Part shown: piece after piece, positions 1-5,376 of the stretch
Layout: the number at the start of each line of letters is the position of its first letter
Position numbering within the stretch: the first letter of the stretch is position 1
DNA from: Methanobacteriota archaeon
GTDB lineage: Archaea > Thermoplasmatota > Poseidoniia > Poseidoniales > Poseidoniaceae
Assembly (NCBI GenBank): GCA_009936765.1
Contig: JAACDL010000069.1
Coordinates: 1-7,172, forward strand
DNA: 7,172 nucleotides
Direction of reading: 5' to 3'
The notes under the pieces: model-generated
Databases searched by the model: none
The model's input: the letters and a program-made list of their open reading frames with translations, nothing else
What the model was told of the DNA's origin: nothing
Position numbers and translations under genes: made by a program

Positions 1-468
1 AGAGTTAGTGAATTATGTGAATTGGATATTTCAGATATCGATTTGCAAGACCATTCGGCTATGGTTCGCGATGGAAAGGGTGGCAAAGACCGGCTTGTAT
101 TATTCACACAGTCTACCGTTGCTCGCATTCTAGCATGGCTTCCTTTAAGAGAATCAAGAGGTCCTTCAGGGGACCAATTGCTTGTAACAAAGGCAGGTAA
201 TGTATTCCAATCCAGAACAGTGCAGCGGTTAATGGATCGATTGGCTGATGATGCAGGCATTCCGAGGGGAAGACTCACACCGCATGTATTGAGGCATAAT
301 TTTGCTACGGGTTTGTTAGAAAGAGGCGCTGACTTAGTCAGTATTCAGAGATTATTGGGACACGCAAGTATCGCAACCACGAGAGTCTATTTAGAAATCA
401 GTGACCAAACCTTACGCGAAATATACAAGCGAGCGCAAACTGTTGAAACTGAAGATACGGAATTATGA
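1..468 (+). CDS. Xer-type tyrosine recombinase, C-terminal catalytic domain (5' partial)
   Basis: The reading frame is open from the first base, so the N-terminal SAM-like core-binding domain lies outside the window. The 155 visible codons carry the whole catalytic set of the phage-integrase family: Arg at codon 1 in RVSELCEL, the beta-hairpin Lys at codon 26 in GKGGKDR, His95 and Arg98 in HVLRH, His121 in LLGHAS and the nucleophile Tyr130 in TTRVYLEI. Spacing follows XerC/XerD/XerA closely (Arg to Lys is 25 residues here, 24 in XerD). Such enzymes cut and rejoin DNA through a 3'-phosphotyrosyl link. A housekeeping chromosome-dimer resolvase (archaeal XerA) is likely, but an integrase of a mobile element cannot be excluded without the N-terminus. 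The TTG at 22 is an internal Leu, not a start. The gene ends tail to tail with the small minus-strand ORF, overlapping it by 6 bases. Confidence 0.93.
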   Translation, partial: RVSELCELDISDIDLQDHSAMVRDGKGGKDRLVLFTQSTVARILAWLPLRESRGPSGDQLLVTKAGNVFQSRTVQRLMDRLADDAGIPRGRLTPHVLRHNFATGLLERGADLVSIQRLLGHASIATTRVYLEISDQTLREIYKRAQTVETEDTEL

Positions 469-645
469 ACTTGCCTTCTTACGCTTTTTGACTTTAGAAG
501 GTCCTGTCCATTCTCTATTACTGATTACCAAGTAGCCCTCATGGCCTTCTATTGGACAGTGTTTACCACTGCGGCAACGAGAACAATTGGACTTGACGGG
601 AAGTTCAACTGTCTTGCGCAACTTCCCATACTTGCGCCTTGGCAT
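463..645 (-). CDS. Small Cys-rich basic protein, putative zinc-binding (hypothetical)
   Basis: This 60-residue protein is not one I recognise by name. It has Cys21-x2-Cys24-x5-Cys30-x4-His35 in the middle, which could bind one zinc, between a basic N-terminus (MPRRKYGKLRK) and a basic C-terminus (KVKKRKK). It starts at an ATG 47 bases after the stop of the HhH/H1-like gene on the same strand, so co-transcription is plausible. No Shine-Dalgarno is visible; the frame upstream is closed by a TAA eight codons before the ATG. It fills an otherwise empty gap between the recombinase and the H1-like gene. Its basic character and possible zinc site would suit nucleic-acid binding, but that is inference. 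A chance ORF remains possible. Confidence 0.5.
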   Translation of the reverse strand: MPRRKYGKLRKTVELPVKSNCSRCRSGKHCPIEGHEGYLVISNREWTGPSKVKKRKKASS

Positions 646-692
646 GTAACAATTGCATTGCTGGAGGTCTTACAACCTAGCGGTTTCGAATA

Positions 693-1178
693 CTACTTTT
701 TGTTGAACCAAGGCATATCCTTTAGATTGCGAGGAATATTGAGAGTCTTTCCTTTTCTTCCGTCTTTAGATTTAGAAGATTTGACTTTATTTCCGCCATC
801 TGATTTGACTGTCTTCTCTGCAACTTTCCGGCCAGATGCTGTTGCTTTTGAAGCAGCGGCCTTGGCCGCTCCTTTAGCCTTAGTTGCCGCCTTTTTTGCA
901 GTAGACTTTGCTTTTGAAACTGCTTTGGTAGCTGTTGCTTTTGCTGGAGATTTCTTAGTTGCAGGTTTCTTTGAGGTTGCTTTTTTGGTGACTGCTGCGA
1001 TTAATTTCTTCGAAATCATTGCGCTAATTCCGGCTTTAACCAATCCTTTCTGACCTGCTTTAGAGATGCCTGCGGAGGATTTTATCCCAGCGTCACTGAG
1101 TTTCTTTGCGGTTGCTTTTCCGACACCGGGTAGTGCCATTAGTGCAGCGAGTGGGTCCTTTTTCGGTTTAGCGGCCAT
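693..1178 (-). CDS. Helix-hairpin-helix protein with histone H1-like Lys/Ala-rich tail
   Basis: The protein has 161 residues. Residues about 14-64 form a double helix-hairpin-helix domain resembling the N-terminal domain of RadA/Rad51: a LPGVGKATAKKL hairpin, then a second, degenerate hairpin around LVKAGISAMISKK. Residues 65-145 are a low-complexity Lys/Ala/Ser/Thr tail with SPAK-like and TKKA/AKKAA steps, much like the C-terminal tail of eukaryotic H1 and of bacterial H1-like proteins. The last 15 residues (from NIPRNL to PWFNKK) are not low-complexity and may be a conserved end motif. No RecA ATPase core follows, so this is not RadA. Likely role, by inference: an abundant, non-specific DNA-binding or nucleoid-architectural protein. 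The ATG at 1178 was chosen over a TTG at 1199 because AGGTGA lies 4 bases before it and MAAKPKK is a natural N-terminus. It is divergent from the 240-residue protein gene. Confidence 0.85.
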   Translation of the reverse strand: MAAKPKKDPLAALMALPGVGKATAKKLSDAGIKSSAGISKAGQKGLVKAGISAMISKKLIAAVTKKATSKKPATKKSPAKATATKAVSKAKSTAKKAATKAKGAAKAAASKATASGRKVAEKTVKSDGGNKVKSSKSKDGRKGKTLNIPRNLKDMPWFNKK

Positions 1179-1182
1179 GTCT

Positions 1183-1188
1183 TCACCT
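1183..1188 (-). promoter_or_regulatory. Shine-Dalgarno of the HhH/H1-like gene
   Basis: On the minus strand AGGTGA precedes the ATG at 1178 with a 4-base spacer. It matches the canonical GGAGGTGATC anti-SD complement and decides the start in favour of ATG over the upstream TTG. Confidence 0.6.
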
Positions 1189-1199
1189 ACTTCGCCCAA

Positions 1200-1272
1200 A
1201 GAGACGGTCGGTCATAACCCTTGTCTCAATTAAGCGGATTATTGAAGGGTAGAGCCCATTCTACTCGTTTCC
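1200..1272. promoter_or_regulatory. Divergent intergenic region, presumed promoters
   Basis: This 73-base gap separates the minus-strand H1-like gene from the plus-strand 240-residue gene, so promoters for both should lie here or overlap the gene ends. The most AT-rich part is around 1227-1245 (CAATTAAGCGGATTATTG), a possible location for TATA-like elements. No convincing BRE/TATA consensus can be pointed to. The call rests on topology. Confidence 0.3.
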
Positions 1273-1995
1273 ATGCAGGCCGAAATGGACCCCGTAAAAT
1301 CCATCTTGCATGCTCAGGTTCGCAATGCTGGTCCAACACACGGATATGATCAGGAAGGATATCTCAGACCTAAGGCACACCCGGCCAATATATCGGCAGT
1401 TTACCTCGGTGATGTAGCGCAGACCTTACTCAAAGTAATGCAAGGTAATTCAACACCCACAATGGTACAAAAACCAGGTTTTGATGAACAACGGTGGGAG
1501 TTTACTACTAGATCTGGTGACGTTGTGATGAATGTCAGAAGTTTCTCGTATTGGGGATTTGGGTTGTTGACTAGATGTTATGCAAACACAATTTCTCTCG
1601 AAGGGCCGCTAGAAGAAAGAGCAAGAGTTGTGTTTGACCTCGTTGCAGCATTGCCTCACAAGCCATGGGAATTATCTTGGAGAGGCCGCTTTAACTCTAA
1701 AGTCGCAAATAGTGATGAGAATACTGAAAGTTGGTTAAGCCATATCGGTAGAGCCAGAACCGACCTGAATGAATTGATTGAAACGACGAAACTTGCCAAG
1801 GGTGATTGCGAAGATATCGAGATTGCAAGAAATGCATTGGCAGATGATAATGCGCCCGCTGTGCTACGTGCACTGGCTAGAATTGAAGCCGAATCGATCG
1901 ATATTGAAGTTGAAGAGGTTCACCCAGATGGTATCACTTTGAAGATAGATGAAGAAGAGATTCCTTTTGTCGATTTATCCTCAGAAGAGGAATGA
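1273..1995 (+). CDS. Conserved-looking hypothetical protein (240 aa, soluble, acidic C-terminus)
   Basis: I do not recognise the family. The protein has no signal peptide and no membrane segment. Residues about 35-125 look like a mixed alpha/beta domain rich in aromatic residues (VRSFSYWGFGLLTRCY), with an RWEF..RSGDVVMNV strand pair. Residues about 150-205 are largely helical and charged. The last 30 residues contain a beta-like stretch (GITLKIDEEEIPFVDL) ending in an acidic SSEEE. The start is uncertain: ATG at 1273 and ATG at 1285 are both in frame, and neither has a clear Shine-Dalgarno, so translation may be leaderless. The gene is followed 45 bases later by secG on the same strand, which allows co-transcription. 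No catalytic motif can be named. Confidence 0.75.
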   Translation: MQAEMDPVKSILHAQVRNAGPTHGYDQEGYLRPKAHPANISAVYLGDVAQTLLKVMQGNSTPTMVQKPGFDEQRWEFTTRSGDVVMNVRSFSYWGFGLLTRCYANTISLEGPLEERARVVFDLVAALPHKPWELSWRGRFNSKVANSDENTESWLSHIGRARTDLNELIETTKLAKGDCEDIEIARNALADDNAPAVLRALARIEAESIDIEVEEVHPDGITLKIDEEEIPFVDLSSEEE

Positions 1996-2040
1996 TGTCC
2001 GCGCGTCGCGTTGATAAAGGAAATCATTCTCGGCGATGAC

Positions 2041-2223
2041 ATGGCAAAGAAAGACGGCGGCGGTATTCAACAAGCTGCAGGTCTAATTCGATACTTCGAT
2101 GAGGAATCAGAAGACGCTTGGAAAATCAGTCCAAGACAAATATACCTAGCCTGTATCGGGCTTGCAGGATTCATATACCTCGTTAACGAGGGAGTTGTCT
2201 CCTGGATAATGGATATGTTTTGA
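2041..2223 (+). CDS. secG: Preprotein translocase subunit SecG (archaeal Sec61-beta)
   Basis: A 60-residue tail-anchored protein with the archaeal Sec61-beta pattern: a short charged and glycine-rich N-terminus (MAKKDGGGIQQ), the conserved AAGLIRYFDEES segment, a polar stretch ending ISPRQ, and one C-terminal transmembrane helix at about residues 42-58. Sec61-beta binds the SecY/SecE channel peripherally and supports protein export and membrane insertion; it is the smallest, non-essential-in-some-species subunit. Family length is typically 50-60 residues, which supports the ATG at 2041 rather than a TTG at 2011 that would add ten residues foreign to the family. GGCGAT at 2032-2037, one mismatch from GGTGAT, lies 3 bases upstream of the ATG. 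Its stop is 1 base from the stop of the converging minus-strand gene. Confidence 0.9.
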   Translation: MAKKDGGGIQQAAGLIRYFDEESEDAWKISPRQIYLACIGLAGFIYLVNEGVVSWIMDMF

Positions 2224-2224
2224 A

Positions 2225-2629
2225 TCACCTAAGTGGTTCAATCAAAACAACAGAACCTTCAGTTCTAGCCATTCCTTGTGCTACCTGCATTGCAGTGTCT
2301 AAATCCAAAGTTGCTCCAAGTGTTCTTGGACCTTCGGATTCGTGAATAACTAATCTGTGTGTGAGATGAGTTAGAGTTTCTTGGTTAATTCGTTCGAATA
2401 TCCATTTCTCATTTTCAATTCTAAGCATTGCTGGAACTTCGACCAATGGGCCCATGTCGCTACCAATCACTTTTGTTCTGCCACTAAGGCCTTGTAAATC
2501 TGCTAACGGTTTCCAGGACCTTGCTTTAGTCCTCATTGTAACCTTCTTTTTTTGGCTTACGCCTTCTCTAAATGCTCTTCCCATCTGGATCCCCATCCCT
2601 TGGAGAACCGTAATTCTCCAATCCCTCAT
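2225..2629 (-). CDS. Hypothetical protein, 134 aa
   Basis: I do not recognise this protein. It is soluble, with a basic N-terminal third (REGVSQKKKVTMRTKARSWKP), a middle rich in short beta-like stretches (GPLVEVPAMLRIENEKWIFERI) and a C-terminal part that includes HLTHRLVIHESEGPR and a final hydrophobic strand SVVLIEPL. There are no Cys residues and no obvious catalytic motif. The start is the ATG at 2629, without a clear Shine-Dalgarno; later in-frame ATGs exist at residues 12 and 16. It lies 43 bases downstream of the polytopic membrane protein on the same strand and is probably co-transcribed with it. The C-terminus runs to within 1 base of the secG stop, so the two genes converge with essentially no space for separate terminators. 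Confidence 0.72.
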   Translation of the reverse strand: MRDWRITVLQGMGIQMGRAFREGVSQKKKVTMRTKARSWKPLADLQGLSGRTKVIGSDMGPLVEVPAMLRIENEKWIFERINQETLTHLTHRLVIHESEGPRTLGATLDLDTAMQVAQGMARTEGSVVLIEPLR

Positions 2630-2672
2630 CGGGTTTGTTCCACTGATAAGAGTTGGGGGGACATCCCAATAT

Positions 2673-3611
2673 TCAAACCGCTTTTGTTGACTTCTTTTCT
2701 AACACCAAAGGTGAACTTATTGAAACTAGTAATGCGAGCGCTACACCTAACAGTACATGGCTCGCTAAGTCGGATTGTATGGTGATTAGCATTGGACTAA
2801 TCGCTATACCAATACGCCAGCCCCATGCTTCTGGGCGTGGATGGTTATCGAAACCAAGTAGAGGCAATAGCATTCCAAATAGACCGAATAGCGTTACACC
2901 AGAGGTTAGCCATAAGGATACTGCGATTGCGCCATCTCCATCGCCGATTCTCTCAACACCAGAAATTGAAACATATGTTAAACTGAATATCAAAATGATG
3001 CCCATTAGTGTGGAAACTCCTAATGCGACTGAGCGGCCCTGTCCAGTCCCTATTTTCTTGTTTATTTTGGTTTCAAAGAATGGCATAAAACCAATAAGTA
3101 TAGCTACGGAAATTACTACTGACAATACATCGCCATCAAAAATACCCGCACCCAATTGTAATGCGATGATTGTAACAATCATGAATATGCTAATTCTATT
3201 ATCAAATGACAAAGAATTCGTTAGTAGTTGAGCCAGCAGAAGTCCGATAATTACTGATTTCAGAGTTTCTTGTATGTTAGAAAGTGTAGAGTAATCGTTA
3301 ACTGTGTCAATGATACCCTCTTCCGGGTACATAGCCAGAAGAATGAGTAGTGTGATACAGCCTCCCAATCCATTGAGGTATTTTCTAGCAACACCGTTGT
3401 TTATTTGGTATTGAATTAAAGCACACATACAAGAAATAATCACTAGAGATGACCCTCCAGATTGCTGTATTGAATCAAACGGCAGTAGGACAAAACAGAG
3501 GGCACAACTGCTTGCAGTAATGCTTGCCAGCCACTTACCTTTGTCAAATAAAGGAGAGATTAACATGGCTAAGGCAGATAGAAATCCGATGGTTACCAAG
3601 GTTTCTGCCAT
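2673..3611 (-). CDS. Polytopic membrane protein, function unknown (312 aa)
   Basis: The protein is almost entirely hydrophobic, with about 10-11 predicted transmembrane helices by eye, starting at residues 4-21 (LVTIGFLSALAMLISPLF) and ending with a final helix followed by the basic tail EKKSTKAV. Loops are short; the longest polar ones are around YPEEGIIDTVNDYSTLSNIQET and the FETKINKKIGTGQG segment, and a HPRPEAWGWR loop precedes the last two helices. I do not recognise a transporter or enzyme family and see no clear substrate-binding motif. The ATG at 3611 was chosen because AGGAGG sits 3 bases upstream and the first helix begins at once; the longer frame back to 3764 adds 51 polar residues that overlap the divergent methyltransferase gene. 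It probably heads an operon with the 134-residue protein. Confidence 0.85.
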   Translation of the reverse strand: MAETLVTIGFLSALAMLISPLFDKGKWLASITASSCALCFVLLPFDSIQQSGGSSLVIISCMCALIQYQINNGVARKYLNGLGGCITLLILLAMYPEEGIIDTVNDYSTLSNIQETLKSVIIGLLLAQLLTNSLSFDNRISIFMIVTIIALQLGAGIFDGDVLSVVISVAILIGFMPFFETKINKKIGTGQGRSVALGVSTLMGIILIFSLTYVSISGVERIGDGDGAIAVSLWLTSGVTLFGLFGMLLPLLGFDNHPRPEAWGWRIGIAISPMLITIQSDLASHVLLGVALALLVSISSPLVLEKKSTKAV

Positions 3612-3614
3612 ACC

Positions 3615-3620
3615 CCTCCT
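3615..3620 (-). promoter_or_regulatory. Strong Shine-Dalgarno of the polytopic membrane protein
   Basis: A perfect AGGAGG on the minus strand lies 3 bases before the ATG at 3611. The spacer is shorter than usual, but the site fixes the start and argues against the 51-residue upstream extension. Confidence 0.65.
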
Positions 3621-3675
3621 ACACACAACTGAGCCATTAGACTTGCACAAGCAACAAGAGTGAGAGGCCTGACCC
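3621..3675. promoter_or_regulatory. Divergent intergenic region, presumed back-to-back promoters
   Basis: Only about 64 bases separate the membrane-protein ATG (3611, minus) from the methyltransferase ATG (3676, plus), so both promoters must be packed here or extend into the coding ends. No clear TATA box is visible; GAGAGG at 3662-3667 may be the methyltransferase ribosome binding site, 8 bases before its ATG. The call rests on topology. Confidence 0.3.
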
Positions 3676-5376
3676 ATGGACATGGTGCGAGCGGCCGGCG
3701 AAGACCTACTCGAAGAGTTGGCCGAGACTCCATTGACAGGTTTGGCCAAGATTCTGGGCATCAATGTTGAGGATTGGTTGCCTGTGGCATCATCTCCGCT
3801 TCCAATAACAATGCGCCTAACCCCAAGAAGGCATGATATCGATTGGACTAGAAAAATGCTTGAGTCGATTGGAGGAGAACGTATACCTTGGTTAGTTACA
3901 TCTGAATCATGGAGTATGCCTTTTTCGAAAGGAAATTACCCCGATGATGAATCTAAGAAGATTTTAATGCTCCTTCACGAGACTGGTAGAATTACAAGGC
4001 AAGAAGCCGTTTCGATGCTACCACCTGTAGTGCTTGAGCCGAAAGATGGGACACTGATAATGGACACATGTGCCGCCCCTGGTTCTAAGGCAACCCAACT
4101 CGCAGAAGCGGTACCGAATGGATTAGTTTTAGCTAATGAACCATCTTCAGGGAGATTGAATTTATTGGTAACAAATCGTGGACGGCTCGGCATTGAGAAT
4201 ATGCTGATTATGCAGCATGATGGAAGACATATCGGAAGAATGCCAGAACCAGGAGTGGATGGAATCGTTGTAGATGCCCCTTGCAGTGGCACTGCTACGA
4301 CTCGTAAAAACCGTGAATTGTGGCGCTCATGGACACCTAAGGTTGGAAGGAGTTTGTTCAAACTTCAGGTGGACATTGCTCATCGCGCTGCACAATTGTT
4401 GGTTCCAGGGGGCCGGATGGTCTACTCTACATGTTCACTAGACCCGATTGAAAATGAGGCGGTAGTGTGCGAAATTCTGCAAAAATGCCCATGGCTCGAA
4501 CTTGTAAAAGTTGATTCGGAGAGATTGTTCCCCGGTTTAATCTGCCACAAAGGAATCAGTGATTGGCCGATTCTGAATGAGAAGTCCGAAGTTGTCGAAT
4601 GGGGAGGCGAGATTCCCAAACTTCCCGGCCTTTCCGAAGTAATGCTAAACCCGGGGCAAAGGGGTATTGAATCTCCTGACTTGTCATCAACCATCAGAGT
4701 TCATCAGCATGACAACAATACCGGAGGGTTCTATGTTGCCTTGTTTGAACATGTGGCTGAAAGGACTCCTGAAGGCATTGCACGCTCGATGATTTTGAAA
4801 AGAGAGTTAAATCGAGATCCGCAAGAGTTGCCTCGTCAAAATAAGAACAAACATTCTACTGGAATCGCAGAACAGGAAATCGTATCACAAATATGTGATA
4901 AGTGGGGCATTGACAAGTCGAAATTTACTTGGTGGCATCGCGGAAGAAGGGTGAATGTCTCAAACATTGTTGCATTTGAGAGACTTTACAAGCCGACAGT
5001 TACCAACAAAAAAGGAGACTTTTGGCCGGGAGATACATTCCATCCATTACGAGTTATTCATGTTGGACAGCCTTGTTTCACGGACAACAAGGGCACCTGG
5101 AGAACAAGGCAGGAGGCACTGGAATTACTCCGCCCCCATATTACCAAAGGGCTGATTGAAATTGATCAAGAAACTATGATTTCAATGCTCAAAGGTCGCG
5201 CACCTCTCTGTGAAGACTTCCCTACTGTCGTCGAGAAGGGGTCTGCAATACTCAGGTGCGGAGAATACATGCTGCCTGTATGGATTGCCGCAAGAGTCTC
5301 TTTGATGATTGATCAAAAAGAGCAAGATATTCTTCGACTTAAACTTGGAATCGAGGATGAGGAGGAAGAGGAATGA
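3676..5376 (+). CDS. NSUN2/Trm4-like RNA (cytosine-C5) methyltransferase
   Basis: A 566-residue member of the NOL1/NOP2/Sun family, which transfers methyl from SAM to C5 of cytosine in RNA. Visible motifs: the N-terminal RITRQEAVSMLPP (105-117); SAM motif I D130-TCAAPGSKA; motif IV D200-APCSG with Cys203; motif VI YSTCS with the nucleophile Cys253; and NTGGFYVALFEH (348-359) closing the core. Wording is unusually close to eukaryotic NSUN2/Trm4 (compare, from memory, NISRQEAVSMIPP, DMCAAPGSK, RMVYSTCSLNPIE, QNTGGFFVA). A C-terminal part of about 200 residues also follows the NSUN2 plan, with a PUA-like tail at about 450-560 ending LKLGIEDEEEEE. The likely substrate is tRNA, by analogy. The start is the ATG at 3676, with a second ATG two codons later. 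The stop overlaps the next gene by 4 bases. Confidence 0.93.
   Translation: MDMVRAAGEDLLEELAETPLTGLAKILGINVEDWLPVASSPLPITMRLTPRRHDIDWTRKMLESIGGERIPWLVTSESWSMPFSKGNYPDDESKKILMLLHETGRITRQEAVSMLPPVVLEPKDGTLIMDTCAAPGSKATQLAEAVPNGLVLANEPSSGRLNLLVTNRGRLGIENMLIMQHDGRHIGRMPEPGVDGIVVDAPCSGTATTRKNRELWRSWTPKVGRSLFKLQVDIAHRAAQLLVPGGRMVYSTCSLDPIENEAVVCEILQKCPWLELVKVDSERLFPGLICHKGISDWPILNEKSEVVEWGGEIPKLPGLSEVMLNPGQRGIESPDLSSTIRVHQHDNNTGGFYVALFEHVAERTPEGIARSMILKRELNRDPQELPRQNKNKHSTGIAEQEIVSQICDKWGIDKSKFTWWHRGRRVNVSNIVAFERLYKPTVTNKKGDFWPGDTFHPLRVIHVGQPCFTDNKGTWRTRQEALELLRPHITKGLIEIDQETMISMLKGRAPLCEDFPTVVEKGSAILRCGEYMLPVWIAARVSLMIDQKEQDILRLKLGIEDEEEEE
5361..5365 (+). promoter_or_regulatory. Shine-Dalgarno inside the methyltransferase 3' end
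   Basis: GGAGG lies 7 bases before the ATG at 5373, inside the codons for the acidic EDEEEEE tail of the methyltransferase. It fixes the start of the secreted protein and, with the ATGA overlap, indicates translational coupling. Confidence 0.65.

Noticed and set aside
890..990. Apparent tandem repeats in the Lys/Ala-rich part of the H1-like gene
   Set aside because: The repetition is at the amino-acid composition level with no fixed DNA period, so it is low-complexity coding sequence rather than a DNA repeat array.
541..1053. Plus-strand frame of 170 codons giving a hydrophobic, Ala/Phe-rich protein
   Set aside because: It is the antisense of the Lys/Ala-rich tail of the HhH/H1-like gene; Lys codons read backwards give Phe and Leu, which explains the hydrophobicity. 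The minus-strand product has a recognisable domain and a Shine-Dalgarno.
1201..1227. Inverted pair GAGAC (1201-1205) and GTCTC (1223-1227) in the divergent intergenic region
   Set aside because: Only 5 bases pair, with a 17-base loop, and the match does not extend inward or outward; this is expected by chance.
1996..2040. GC-rich GCGCGTCGCG between the 240-residue gene and secG as a possible hairpin terminator or operator
   Set aside because: It does not form a stable stem followed by a T run; the gap is too short to say more.
2454..3231. Three plus-strand frames (2454-2690, 2552-2785, 2653-3231)
   Set aside because: They are antisense to the 134-residue protein and the polytopic membrane protein, have no family resemblance or ribosome binding site, and overlap each other.
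3612..3764. N-terminal extension of 51 residues on the polytopic membrane protein
   Set aside because: It overlaps the start of the divergent methyltransferase gene, is polar and Ser-rich, and lies upstream of a perfect AGGAGG plus ATG at 3611.
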